Shown: positions 32,182-41,638 of the stretch, in pieces
Layout: each line of letters opens with the position of its first letter
How positions within the stretch are numbered: position 1 is the first letter of the stretch
Source of the DNA: UMGS1590 sp963558655
GTDB lineage: Bacteria; Bacillota; Peptococcia; Peptococcales; Peptococcaceae
Length of the DNA stretch: 64,000 nucleotides
Direction of reading: 5' to 3'
Assembly (NCBI GenBank): GCA_963558655.1
Contig: CAUWHJ010000011.1
Coordinates: forward strand, 28,352-92,351
The notes under the pieces: model-generated
Told to the model about the DNA's origin: nothing
The model's database searches: none
Seen by the model: only the letters and a program-made list of their open reading frames with translations
Translations under genes and position numbers: made by a program

Positions 32182-34242
32182 ATGATGAAGTTAAAAAATG
32201 CAAAATCGGATAAGATCATTGTTTTAGGTATTGATGGTTTTGAACCCAGCCTTGCCAAAAAATTTATGGATCAAGGGAAGATGCCAAATTTGAAAAAATT
32301 TGTTGAACGTGGTGCTTGCCGCGAAGATATGGTTTTGCTTGGCGGTGTGCCAACAGTTACCCCGCCAATGTGGACATCTTTGGCAACTGGTGCAAACCCA
32401 AATACCCATGGAATAACGGCGTTTTTTAATCAGCATCCAGATCCGGACAAATTAGATACAGCAGTGTATGCGCTGGATTCTCGAGAATGCAAGGCAGAAC
32501 CACTATGGAATGTCTTTGCAGAAGCTGGCAAATCCACATTAGTATGGCATTGGCCAGGTTCCAGTTGGCCTCCAACTTCTGATAGTGAAAATTTGAGTGT
32601 GGTAGATGGGACGCAGCCAACGGCGATCAATATGGGGACAGCTATTGTCGACTGGGAAACAATTGGGATGGCTGGTGTAGATGTTCCGCGGGTTGTTTTT
32701 AATGCATATAATGCGCCTCAAGGTAACGTTAATGGTTGTGTAATTACAGGGTTAGAAGATTCGGTTGCCGATGAGACAGCTAGCTATCAGCGAGAAGGCA
32801 ATGGTGGAGAAAGCCTTAAAGCTATTTTAAATGGTAAACAATTTACAACTTTAGTGCTCAGTGAGGAAGAAAATGAAATTTCTACTCTTGGTAATATTAC
32901 CGTCAATGTTTGTAATTCACCAATCAAAGAAGCTAGTGGATGGGCAAATGCGCCGGAAGATGCAAAAGAATTTACCCTGTTAACATCAGCTGGCTTTGTG
33001 CATCGTCCATGTTTGATTGTGAAAAATGAGGAAGGTATTTATGATCGAGTTTTGATTTATAAGAGCAAAAAAGATACAGAGCCAATTGGCAGTATAAAGA
33101 AAGGTGAACATGTTCCATATATTTATGATGAAGTATTAAGTGATGAGAAAAAAATTGATGCATATAGAGGCATGAATTTAATTGAACTTGCTGAAGACGG
33201 TTCATATTTGCGTTATTGGATGAGCAGTGCCTATAGAGTGGATGGAGATCAAGTATGGCATCCAAAAGCATTGTATAAAGATATTGTGGAGCATGTGGGT
33301 TTACCACCGCAAATTAGCACTATTACTGGGAAAAAGCCTGAAAATGTTCAAGAAATCATTCTTCCAGCATTGGATTATTATTGTGAATGGCAAGCAAAGT
33401 GTTTGCGATACTTAATGGATGCTAATAAATACGATGTTATCTTCTCTCATCTGCATAATGTGGATGACGTTGGTCATATGTTTTGGCATTTTGCAAAACA
33501 CTTTGATGACTGGAATAATGATGAAGCGTTTTATCAAGATGCTATTTTGAAGATTTATGAAGAAACCGACCGTTATCTTGGTGAATTTTTACCTTGTCTT
33601 GATCAGGATTGGAGCATTGTTATTACCTCCGACCATGGCTTGATTTGCGAAGAACACCATTTACCAGTGTTGACCGAGGGCTGTGTTAGTGTACCAGTCA
33701 TGGAAGAACTGGGCTATACAGTTTTGAAACGTGATGAAAATGGCAACAAACTTCGTGAAATTGATTGGGAGAAAACGCGTGCCATTGCAATTCGTGCAGG
33801 TAACATTTATTTGAACTTAAAAGGTCGTCAAACACACGGTATTGTTGATCCAGCCGACAAATATGAACTGGAAGCTCAGATTATTTCTGACCTATATAAT
33901 TACCGAGATCCTCGTACAGGTAAACGTGTGGTTTCTTTGGCTTTGAGAAATAAAGATGCCGTTATTCTTGGTATTGGTGGGAACTCTGACTTCGGGGATA
34001 TTATTTTCTTTATGGACGAAGGATTTAATTTAATTCATATGGACTCGTTGCCAACGTATATGGGTTATTTTGACACGTCGGTATCTCCAATTTTTGTTGC
34101 GGCTGGTAAAGGTTTTAAAGAAGGGTTTACGACAGATCGTCATATTCACACTATTGATGTGGCCCCAACACTTGCTGTTCTTGGTGGAGTAAGAGCACCA
34201 GAGCAGAATGAAGGGTCCATCGTTCATCAGATCCTTGACTAG
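32182..34242 (+). CDS. Alkaline-phosphatase-superfamily phosphodiesterase/pyrophosphatase
   Basis: A 686-residue soluble protein of the type I phosphodiesterase/nucleotide pyrophosphatase group. Metal-site elements are readable: Asp in IVLGIDGFEPS, the nucleophile Thr in TVTPPMWTSLATG, Asp/His in HLHNVDDVGHMFW, TSDHG, and a final His in HIHTIDVAPTLAVLGG. No signal peptide is seen, so it acts in the cytosol. It lies just upstream of an anion symporter, which suggests hydrolysis of an imported phospho- or sulfo-ester. The substrate cannot be named from sequence. Confidence 0.8.
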   Translation: MMKLKNAKSDKIIVLGIDGFEPSLAKKFMDQGKMPNLKKFVERGACREDMVLLGGVPTVTPPMWTSLATGANPNTHGITAFFNQHPDPDKLDTAVYALDSRECKAEPLWNVFAEAGKSTLVWHWPGSSWPPTSDSENLSVVDGTQPTAINMGTAIVDWETIGMAGVDVPRVVFNAYNAPQGNVNGCVITGLEDSVADETASYQREGNGGESLKAILNGKQFTTLVLSEEENEISTLGNITVNVCNSPIKEASGWANAPEDAKEFTLLTSAGFVHRPCLIVKNEEGIYDRVLIYKSKKDTEPIGSIKKGEHVPYIYDEVLSDEKKIDAYRGMNLIELAEDGSYLRYWMSSAYRVDGDQVWHPKALYKDIVEHVGLPPQISTITGKKPENVQEIILPALDYYCEWQAKCLRYLMDANKYDVIFSHLHNVDDVGHMFWHFAKHFDDWNNDEAFYQDAILKIYEETDRYLGEFLPCLDQDWSIVITSDHGLICEEHHLPVLTEGCVSVPVMEELGYTVLKRDENGNKLREIDWEKTRAIAIRAGNIYLNLKGRQTHGIVDPADKYELEAQIISDLYNYRDPRTGKRVVSLALRNKDAVILGIGGNSDFGDIIFFMDEGFNLIHMDSLPTYMGYFDTSVSPIFVAAGKGFKEGFTTDRHIHTIDVAPTLAVLGGVRAPEQNEGSIVHQILD

Positions 34243-34315
34243 TGTGTGGTTTTGTTTTGTGCTTCTCTGCGGATAGTGGAGAAGCACAAAATTAAAATAA
34301 AGGAGTGCATGAATT

Positions 34316-35704
34316 ATGACCATTCAAGTGAAACGTGTTAATAAAAACATTAAGATAGCGATATGTTTTATCATACCAATTCTTTTAATGTTGATTCCGA
34401 CATCAGAAAGTTTTACTTCTCAAATGCGTACGTTTATTGCAATAACAGCCTGGCTGTTATTGTGGGCAGCATTTGAAATTACTGATCTTTTAGTACCTTC
34501 GCTTATATGGCCAGTTGTGTTAACTTTGTTGGGCATTGTTCCGGCTGAATCGATTTATTCTTCGTGGCTTTCTTATACTATTCCATGTTGTATGGCAGCT
34601 ATGGTTCTTTCCAATATGTTGCAACGTGTAGGGTTGTTGGAACGATTGAGTTATTGGATAATGGCAAAATGTGGCGGAAGTTTTAATCGGTCAATGTATG
34701 CATTATATTTTGCCTGCTTGATTATGTCGTTTATTACGTTTGCTGGAGCTTCGATTATTATCGCTGGTTTGTGCTATGGGATGTGCAGATCATTGCATAT
34801 GGAACACAAAGAAGAGGCCGCTATTACGATGATGGTTGGGATGATTGGTGGCTCTACTGTAAGAATGTTTATCTTTCAGCCACTTACTCAAGGTTTGATT
34901 ATGGGTTCTGTACATTCAATTGATCCGAACTTTACGATGAACTTTTGGCAAGTGCTTTATTATAATTGGCCAGTGATTCTATATAGTGTTTTAACCATTT
35001 TCCTATTCTTATTTCTTGCAAAAACGAAAAACTCATCTGTTAACGGTACCAAAGAATATTTTGAACAAGCCTTAAAGAAAAAGGGTAAATTGAGTAAGGA
35101 TGAGAAAAAAGGTATTGTTCTTTTAGCTATCTTGATGATAGGTATTTTGACGAATTCACTTCATCATATTGATGGCATGGCCATTTTTGTTATTGTTGCT
35201 TGTTTAGCGTATTGTCCAGGTGTCAATGTCGGTAAGGACAGCGACATTAAGAGTTTGCCGATAGGTATTATCTTTTTTATTTCTGCTTGTATGGCAATTG
35301 GTGCAGGATGCACGGCAACTGGTTTGACTGAATTGATTAGTAATGCAGCTACGCCTATTTTATCGTTATTAGATACCAGGGTATTGCTTTTTGGCATACT
35401 TATTTTTGGTATTGTGCTTAATCTGTTGATGACCCCAATGGCTATGGTGGCAACTTTCTCAGGACCGATGGTTGCACTTTGTGCTGGTGCAGGTATCAAT
35501 CCACTGGCGCCTATTTTTACTTTCTTATTTTCGACAGATATGGTTTTCTTGCCATATGAATATGTCACCTTCCTGATATTCTTTGCTTTTGGTATGATGA
35601 CAACGGGGCAGTTTGTCAAATATCATACAATTAAGAACGTGGTATTTGGACTTTTCTTTGTGGTTGTTATGCTTCCGTTTTGGTCGTTATTAGGTTTAAT
35701 TTAA
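34316..35704 (+). CDS. Divalent anion:sodium symporter (DASS/SLC13-like)
   Basis: A 462-residue membrane protein with about twelve hydrophobic segments. Landmarks of the dicarboxylate/sulfate family are FAGASIIIAGLCYG, ISACMAIGAGCTATGLTELI and LNLLMTPMAMVATFSGP. It shares the AT-rich composition of the LysR and phosphatase genes and follows the latter by 73 bases. It probably imports the anionic substrate or carries out exchange of the product. Confidence 0.78.
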   Translation: MTIQVKRVNKNIKIAICFIIPILLMLIPTSESFTSQMRTFIAITAWLLLWAAFEITDLLVPSLIWPVVLTLLGIVPAESIYSSWLSYTIPCCMAAMVLSNMLQRVGLLERLSYWIMAKCGGSFNRSMYALYFACLIMSFITFAGASIIIAGLCYGMCRSLHMEHKEEAAITMMVGMIGGSTVRMFIFQPLTQGLIMGSVHSIDPNFTMNFWQVLYYNWPVILYSVLTIFLFLFLAKTKNSSVNGTKEYFEQALKKKGKLSKDEKKGIVLLAILMIGILTNSLHHIDGMAIFVIVACLAYCPGVNVGKDSDIKSLPIGIIFFISACMAIGAGCTATGLTELISNAATPILSLLDTRVLLFGILIFGIVLNLLMTPMAMVATFSGPMVALCAGAGINPLAPIFTFLFSTDMVFLPYEYVTFLIFFAFGMMTTGQFVKYHTIKNVVFGLFFVVVMLPFWSLLGLI

Positions 35705-35754
35705 TAAAAATAGAGCATTCAACGTCTGCTAAAAACGTTGGATGCTCTATTTTT
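35705..35754. terminator. Bidirectional terminator between the symporter gene and topB
   Basis: A long stem AAAAATAGAGCAT-CAACGT / ACGTTG-ATGCTCTATTTTT between the converging transcripts. Confidence 0.88.
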
Positions 35755-35774
35755 ATGCTAAAAGATAAGACGTC

Positions 35775-37958
35775 TTACTCTTCTTTTTCCAGTGCTTTGG
35801 CCCAGGCGTCGGCGAAGGCGTTGGCACCGATGCTTTCTTGTTTTTGTTGTTTACGCATGTAGTTTTGCACGTCGCGTTTTGAGGAGGTGTTGCGTTTTTT
35901 CTTGAGTTCCTGGTTGAAGCGGTCGAATTTTTCTCGGAAGCCGCAGGTGCAGGTGTAGATGCGTTTTTCGCCGTCGCCGACAACGGTGAGGCGTTTATGG
36001 CATTTTGGGCAGCGAGCGTTTGATTGTTGTTCGAGGTTGCGGCGGTAGCCACATTCGCGGTCTTGGCAGACGAGCATTTTGCCTTTTTTGGTTTTGACTT
36101 CGAGGAGAAATTTGCCGCAGTTTGGACATGGGGTTCGCGTCATGTTGTCGTGGCGGTAGGTTTTATCGGAGTTTTTCACGGCGTTGACAAGCTCCGTAGA
36201 GAAAGCGCGCATATCGCTGGTAAAAGTGCTGGCTTTCTCTTGGCCGCGAGCAATGCGTTCAAGGCGTTCTTCCCATTCGGCGGTGAGGAGTGGGGAGGTG
36301 AGGTCGTCAGGGACGATGTCAATAAGCTGAATGCCTTTGGAGGTTGGCACGAGGGTTTGTCCTTGTTTTTCGATGTAGAAGCTCTTGAAGAGTTTTTCAA
36401 TAATGTCAGCGCGGGTAGCTGGGGTGCCGATGCCGCCTGCTTTGTGGAGGACACTCTGTGCGTGTTTGTCGTCGACAAAGGCTTGAGGGTTTTCCATGGC
36501 GGCAAGGAGTGTGCCTTCGGTGAAGCGGGCTGGCGGTTTGGTTTGTCCTTCACGAATGCTGACATTGATGCCTTTTAAGATTTGGCCTTTTTCAAGCTTT
36601 GGCAGAGAGCGATTCTTGCTTGCGTCGTCTTCTTGTTCGTTTTCATCGCCGATAAGATCAAGACCTTTCCAGCCAAGTGCCACGGTGACGTTGCCGTGGC
36701 AAATGAAGTGTTCGCCGTTCACGTCTAAGGTGACGTGTGTTTGTTCATATTCGTAAGGCCCCAAAAAGTTAGCCAGGAAGCGTTTAACGACCAATTCATA
36801 AATGCGGCGTTCGTCACTTGTAAGGTTATGTTTGCTCAAGCGCTCTTCGGTTGGGATGATGGCGTGATGGTCGCTGACTTTTGCATCGTTGATGCAACTT
36901 GGTGTGATGCTGCGTTTTTCAGTGCGTATTTGTCGGGTAACGTCGGCATAACCGTTTGATGTGAGCGCGGCGAGACGTTCCGGAAAGGTGGCGACAATGT
37001 CTTTAGTAAGGTAGCGGGAGTCGGTGCGTGGGTAGGTGAGGAGCTTGTGTTCTTCATAGAGGCGTTGCATGAGAGAGAGGGTTTGCTTGGCACTGAAGCC
37101 ATAGCGGGCGTTGGCGTCGCGTTGCAGGGTTGTGAGATCATAGAGCGCAGGTGGTGCAGTGCGCTTTTTCTGTGCTTCTAAGTTAGCGACGGTGGCATTT
37201 TGTTTGTTACAGGTGCGCACGATGCGTTCGCAAGTGCTCTTATCGCTGAAGCGGGTGCGTTTGTTTTTGTCTTGCCAGAGCAGGCGCATACCATCAATGC
37301 TGGCTTGTACTTCGTAGTAAGGTGTGCTTTTAAAATCGCGAATGGCACGTTCACGCTGTACGATCATTGCCAGCGTTGGTGTTTGTACGCGACCGGCAGA
37401 AAGCTGCGCGTTGTAGCGGCAAGTGAGCGCGCGGGTGGTGTTGAATCCGACAACCCAGTCGGCTTCGCTGCGTGCCACGGCTGAGCGATAGAGGTTATCA
37501 TATTTGGCAGCCGGTTCAAGATGGGCAAAGCCCTGACGAATCGCTTGGTCTGTCTGGCTGGAAATCCAGAGACGGCGCATCGGTTTTTTGATATGTGCTT
37601 TTTCAATAATCCAGCGAGCAACCAGCTCTCCTTCGCGACCGGCGTCGGTAGCGATAATGATTTCTGTGACGTCTGAGCGTTTCATTAAGCCAGAAACGGT
37701 GCGGAACTGTTTGCCGGATTGCGGGATGACGACAAGATCCATGTGTTTGGGTAAGATTGGCAGCGTGTCCATGCGCCAGGTTTTATATTCTTCACCGTAG
37801 TGTTCAGGATCAGCCAGCGTGACAAGATGGCCCAGCGCCCAGGTAACGATGTATTTTTGGTTTTCAAAATAGCCATTATGTTTTCCATCTACACCCAGTA
37901 CACGTGCAAGTTCGCGGCCAACGGATGGTTTTTCTGCAAGTACGAGGGATTTTCCCAT
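35775..37958 (-). CDS. topB: DNA topoisomerase III
   Basis: A 727-residue type IA topoisomerase. It has an N-terminal TOPRIM domain (SLVLAEKPSVGRELARVLG, DAGREGELV), the active-site tyrosine in LLTYPRTDSRYL and the EGTLLAAME motif. C-terminal zinc-finger-like cysteine pairs (CPNCGKFLLE, CPKCHKRL) are followed by a basic tail. AAAGGAATG precedes the start on the minus strand. It relaxes or decatenates DNA. It seems chromosomal rather than part of a conjugative element, since no such genes are adjacent. Confidence 0.93.
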   Translation of the reverse strand: MGKSLVLAEKPSVGRELARVLGVDGKHNGYFENQKYIVTWALGHLVTLADPEHYGEEYKTWRMDTLPILPKHMDLVVIPQSGKQFRTVSGLMKRSDVTEIIIATDAGREGELVARWIIEKAHIKKPMRRLWISSQTDQAIRQGFAHLEPAAKYDNLYRSAVARSEADWVVGFNTTRALTCRYNAQLSAGRVQTPTLAMIVQRERAIRDFKSTPYYEVQASIDGMRLLWQDKNKRTRFSDKSTCERIVRTCNKQNATVANLEAQKKRTAPPALYDLTTLQRDANARYGFSAKQTLSLMQRLYEEHKLLTYPRTDSRYLTKDIVATFPERLAALTSNGYADVTRQIRTEKRSITPSCINDAKVSDHHAIIPTEERLSKHNLTSDERRIYELVVKRFLANFLGPYEYEQTHVTLDVNGEHFICHGNVTVALGWKGLDLIGDENEQEDDASKNRSLPKLEKGQILKGINVSIREGQTKPPARFTEGTLLAAMENPQAFVDDKHAQSVLHKAGGIGTPATRADIIEKLFKSFYIEKQGQTLVPTSKGIQLIDIVPDDLTSPLLTAEWEERLERIARGQEKASTFTSDMRAFSTELVNAVKNSDKTYRHDNMTRTPCPNCGKFLLEVKTKKGKMLVCQDRECGYRRNLEQQSNARCPKCHKRLTVVGDGEKRIYTCTCGFREKFDRFNQELKKKRNTSSKRDVQNYMRKQQKQESIGANAFADAWAKALEKEE

Positions 37959-38045
37959 AATTGTTCATTCCTTTTAGATGATTTTCCTCCAGTATAGCAC
38001 AGTTGAGCATTGCCGTGTATAATAAAGAAAGAAAGGAAGATGGCT

Positions 38046-38711
38046 ATGCATCCAAATCAAAAAGGAAATACGCGCAATTATCAAAAAGAACTCGATCGCA
38101 TTTTGCGCGAGATTGAGCAGCACGCTGAGGTGCCCCATTTGCTTTTACATAGTTGTTGCGGACCATGTTCAAGTTATGTGCTTGAATATTTGGCGCCGTA
38201 TTTCAAGATCACCGTCTTTTACGATAATCCTAATATTCAACCACACGAAGAATACGAGCACCGTTTAGCAGAGCAGAAACGTGTTATCGCGCAGATAAGA
38301 GCACCACATGGCATTGCTCTTATCGAGGGTGAGTATGATCCATCCCGCTATGCCAATGCTGTGCGGGGGCTTACACATTTACCGGAGGGCAGTGAACGCT
38401 GTTTTGCCTGTTATCGTTTCCGCATGCAGGCTGCAGCCGAGTTGGCGAAACAGTTGGCTTGTGATTATTTCACAACAACGCTTTCGATTAGCCCATATAA
38501 AAACGCTGAACGTATCAATGCCATTGGCGAAGACATTGCGGAAAAAGTTGGCGTTGCTCACTTGTCAAACGATTTTAAGAAACGTGGTGGCTATCAGCGT
38601 TCTATTGTACTTTGTCGGGAGTGGGATATTTATCGGCAGCATTACTGTGGCTGCATCTATTCTCAGCGGGAGTGGGAAATGCGAACGGCGGAAAAAACAA
38701 ATATTGATTGA
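38046..38711 (+). CDS. queH: Epoxyqueuosine reductase QueH
   Basis: A 221-residue DUF208 protein that performs the last step of queuosine tRNA modification. The cysteine motif HSCCGPCSS, the middle CFACYRFRM and the C-terminal CGCIYS are the expected metal and cluster ligands. The start at 38046 gives AAGGA the best spacing (an in-frame ATG lies 6 bases earlier). No other queuosine gene is in the window. Confidence 0.92.
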   Translation: MHPNQKGNTRNYQKELDRILREIEQHAEVPHLLLHSCCGPCSSYVLEYLAPYFKITVFYDNPNIQPHEEYEHRLAEQKRVIAQIRAPHGIALIEGEYDPSRYANAVRGLTHLPEGSERCFACYRFRMQAAAELAKQLACDYFTTTLSISPYKNAERINAIGEDIAEKVGVAHLSNDFKKRGGYQRSIVLCREWDIYRQHYCGCIYSQREWEMRTAEKTNID

Positions 38712-38772
38712 ATGAGATGTTGTTCAAACCGTCTCATTGTTGGATGCTGATGCTAAGGGCGAGGTGGTTCAT

Positions 38773-39261
38773 ATGGCTAACGAGGATAAAAAAGATTTCA
38801 ATGCGATGCTTCATGACAGTAAGGATATGCCGAAGGTGCAAATAGTTACTGATGAAAAAACCATTAGCAAGTATGGCGGCAATCGTATGTATTTTGCACC
38901 GCCGATTGCGTACGATTGTGTGATGAAGCGTGTGCCAGCAGGTAAACTTATCACGATAGGTGCCATTCGTGAATATTTCGCGCGTCATAACAATGCCGAC
39001 TTTACAGAGCCGATCACAGCCGGGATTTTTGTTTCCATCGCTGCCTGGGCCAGTTATCAACGTGCGGGTGACGAGACGCCATACTGGCGCACGTTGAAAG
39101 CGAAGGGTGAACTCAATCAAAAATATCCCGGTGGTATCGAAGCACGGCGCGCGAAGCTCGAAGCCGAAGGGCATACCATCGTAGTGCGTGGGCGAAAAAA
39201 TTTACGTTATTATGTGGAAAACTATGAGCAGGCGCTTTTTGATTTAGAGAAGGATGAGTGA
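38773..39261 (+). CDS. Alkyltransferase-like (MGMT-fold) protein
   Basis: A 162-residue protein whose centre (about residues 60-140) matches the DNA-binding domain of O6-methylguanine methyltransferases: VPAGKLITIGAIREYF and TPYWRTLKAKGEL. The alkyl-acceptor Cys of PCHR is replaced by Tyr/Trp, as in alkyltransferase-like proteins. These flag damaged bases for other repair. GAGGTGG lies 6 bases before the chosen ATG. The family call is pattern-based. Confidence 0.7.
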   Translation: MANEDKKDFNAMLHDSKDMPKVQIVTDEKTISKYGGNRMYFAPPIAYDCVMKRVPAGKLITIGAIREYFARHNNADFTEPITAGIFVSIAAWASYQRAGDETPYWRTLKAKGELNQKYPGGIEARRAKLEAEGHTIVVRGRKNLRYYVENYEQALFDLEKDE

Positions 39262-39264
39262 GGT

Positions 39265-39927
39265 ATGGCAACGATCCTGGTACTAGAGGACGATCCGTCA
39301 TTATCCGAGAGCATCACGCTGGCTTTGCGTGATGCAGGGCATCATGTGCTTGCAGCAATGACGTTGGCAGAGGCTCGACAACAAGCGTTTGCAGTAAGTG
39401 TGGACTTGGCAATTTGTGATGTCAATCTACCAGATGGTGATGGTTTTACTTTTTGTCGTTGGTTGAAAGCGCGGCGCGAGACGGTAGTGCTTTTCCTCTC
39501 AGCGCGCGATTTGGAAGAAGACTTACTGGCGGGCTATGCGCTTGGTGCGGAAGATTATATCACCAAGCCTTTTTCAATGAAGGTGCTTTTGGCGAAAATT
39601 GCTGTTGTGCTTGGGCGTGTATCAGCACAAACAGCGGTAGTAGATGATGGATGGCTGCGTATTGACTTTACCTTGGGCAGTGTTACATGCGGCGGCGAGA
39701 AAGTGCGTATGACGCCGACAGAATTAAAGCTTCTGCGTATTCTTACAGATCATCGTGGGCAGCTTTTAACTTACCATGTGCTTTTAGACGCTCTCTGGGA
39801 CGTGGGTGTGGAATTGAGCGATAAGCACGTATTGGCGGTGCATGTGAACCGTTTGCGTAAGAAATTGGAGGATGAAACACATACGTATATTGCGAATGTG
39901 TATGGGATGGGGTATCTATGGAAATAG
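39265..39927 (+). CDS. OmpR-family response regulator
   Basis: A 220-residue regulator with the receiver acidic pair LEDDPS, the phosphoacceptor in AICDVNLPDGDG, the YITKPF lysine and a winged-helix domain (RMTPTELKLLRIL, YGMGYLWK). It overlaps the histidine kinase gene by 10 bases. With the ABC ATPase and permease downstream it forms a peptide-sensing and detoxification type module. Confidence 0.93.
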   Translation: MATILVLEDDPSLSESITLALRDAGHHVLAAMTLAEARQQAFAVSVDLAICDVNLPDGDGFTFCRWLKARRETVVLFLSARDLEEDLLAGYALGAEDYITKPFSMKVLLAKIAVVLGRVSAQTAVVDDGWLRIDFTLGSVTCGGEKVRMTPTELKLLRILTDHRGQLLTYHVLLDALWDVGVELSDKHVLAVHVNRLRKKLEDETHTYIANVYGMGYLWK

Positions 39928-40832
39928 GTGTATTGGTACTGCTTTGTGTATGTCTGGCTGGGGTGGCGTTGTGGCAATGGACACGGTGCTTGCGTATTAG
40001 ACGAGAGGTTTACGATTATGCAGAAACTTTGGATAACGCCTTAAATGCGCTACTTGTCGGTGAAACGTTGGAAGTGGCGATGAGCCAGGATGATGACCTT
40101 TGGGGGCACACGCATGAACGTCTTGTGCGCCTGTCTCAGGCGGTGGCGCGGGAGCGCATGGCATTGCAAGATGAGCAGCGTGCGTTGCAGGCGTTGGTGG
40201 CCGATATTTCGCATCAAACTAAAACGCCGCTTGCAAACATTAAACTTTATCTCGAACGTCTCGAGGACGCTGGTGATGATCCAGAACTTGTAGAAAAACT
40301 CAGTTTGCAGGTTGAAAAACTTGACTTTCTGCTTGCAAGCATGGTGAAAATTTCACGCTTGGAAACCGGCGCCATTCGCATCGAAAAACGGCCGCAAGCA
40401 TTGGCGTCAACATTGGCTGATGCGTTAAGCGTTATTGTACCGAAGGCGGAAGCGAAAAACATTGATCTTTATGTTGATTATGATGATACCATTTATCTCG
40501 ATCATGACCGTCGTTGGACGGCAGAGGCGTTGGCGAATCTTCTGGATAACGCCGTAAAATATACGCCGATGGGGGGCAGCGTTGCTATTCGTGTGGAACA
40601 CCAGCCAATGTTTACAGCCATTGTGGTGCGTGACAATGGAAAGGGTATTGATCGTGAGCGTCAAGGCGCTATTTTTACCCGTTTTTATCGAGAACCGGAA
40701 GTGCATGACACAGAGGGGGCTGGTCTTGGCCTTTATTTGGTGCGTATGCTCATTGAGCGTCAGGGTGGTTATATTGAAGTGGCTTCTGCGCCAGGATGTG
40801 GTAGCACGTTTACCGTTTATCTGCCAAACTGA
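39918..40832 (+). CDS. Sensor histidine kinase
   Basis: A 304-residue kinase with a single N-terminal membrane span (about residues 2-22), no large sensor domain, the H box with His99 (ISHQTKTPLANI) and ATPase motifs NLLDNAVKYTP, DNGKGI and GAGLGLYL. A small intramembrane sensor of this kind usually takes its signal from the partner ABC permease. That permease is disrupted here. Confidence 0.92.
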   Translation: MEIGVLVLLCVCLAGVALWQWTRCLRIRREVYDYAETLDNALNALLVGETLEVAMSQDDDLWGHTHERLVRLSQAVARERMALQDEQRALQALVADISHQTKTPLANIKLYLERLEDAGDDPELVEKLSLQVEKLDFLLASMVKISRLETGAIRIEKRPQALASTLADALSVIVPKAEAKNIDLYVDYDDTIYLDHDRRWTAEALANLLDNAVKYTPMGGSVAIRVEHQPMFTAIVVRDNGKGIDRERQGAIFTRFYREPEVHDTEGAGLGLYLVRMLIERQGGYIEVASAPGCGSTFTVYLPN

Positions 40833-40942
40833 AATAAGTTTTTGTAATAAGCTTGTTTCACAGTGTGGCAGATTTTTTATTTTTGTGAACGGTTTGTGAT
40901 TTTTGCTTGCTAAGATGAAGGCAAGAAAGGAGTGTGTGGATT

Positions 40943-41638
40943 ATGACATCTTTTATTGTACAAACACAGCATTTGAGCAAAATCTACAATACTGGTGCTG
41001 CCATTGTGCAGGCTTTGCACAATGTTGATTTTCAGGTGCGCGTTGGTGAGTTTGTTGCCATCATTGGTAAGTCTGGCAGCGGTAAATCAACGTTATTGCA
41101 TTTGTTGGGAGGCCTTGATGTGCCAACAAGTGGTCGTGTGATCGTCGATGATAACGATCTTGCTACGATGGACCGCACGGCATTGGCTTTGTTTAGACGG
41201 CGGCGTGTGGGTTTCATCTTTCAGCAATATAATCTGATTCCTGATTTGAACGTCTATGATAATATTGTCTTTCCACTGGCGCTCGATGGTACCGCTATTG
41301 ATGAAGTGCTTATTGAGCAACTTTTGGAACGATTGGGTTTGGCTGGTAAGCGGTTGATGATGCCTTCCGCGCTTTCTGGTGGCGAGCAACAACGTGTGGC
41401 CATCGCCCGTGCTCTGGCCATTCGGCCGGCGCTTATTTTGGCGGATGAGCCAACAGGCAATCTTGATACAGCAACAAGTCACGAAGTAATGGGGCTTATG
41501 AAAACCTTAGCGGCTCAACTTGGGCAAACACTCATTGTTGTTACGCATGACATTGACATTGCCCAGCTTGCCGATCGTATCGTTGAAATGCGAGATGGTC
41601 AGATTGTAAAAGGCGGTGAGTGGGATGCTTGCCAATAA
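40943..41638 (+). CDS. ABC transporter ATPase (MacB/LolD-like)
   Basis: A 231-residue ATPase with Walker A GKSGSGKST, signature LSGGEQQRVAIARAL, Walker B LILADEPTGNLD and the switch region VVTHDIDIA. This is the subtype that pairs with FtsX-like permeases in antimicrobial-peptide resistance. AAAGGAG lies 11 bases before the chosen ATG. The permease starts within its 3' end. Confidence 0.93.
   Translation: MTSFIVQTQHLSKIYNTGAAIVQALHNVDFQVRVGEFVAIIGKSGSGKSTLLHLLGGLDVPTSGRVIVDDNDLATMDRTALALFRRRRVGFIFQQYNLIPDLNVYDNIVFPLALDGTAIDEVLIEQLLERLGLAGKRLMMPSALSGGEQQRVAIARALAIRPALILADEPTGNLDTATSHEVMGLMKTLAAQLGQTLIVVTHDIDIAQLADRIVEMRDGQIVKGGEWDACQ

Noticed and set aside
35775..37958. Topoisomerase III considered as a marker of a conjugative element, since topB often lies on ICEs.
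   Set aside because: No conjugation, integration or relaxase gene is adjacent, and composition matches the host, so it is treated as chromosomal.
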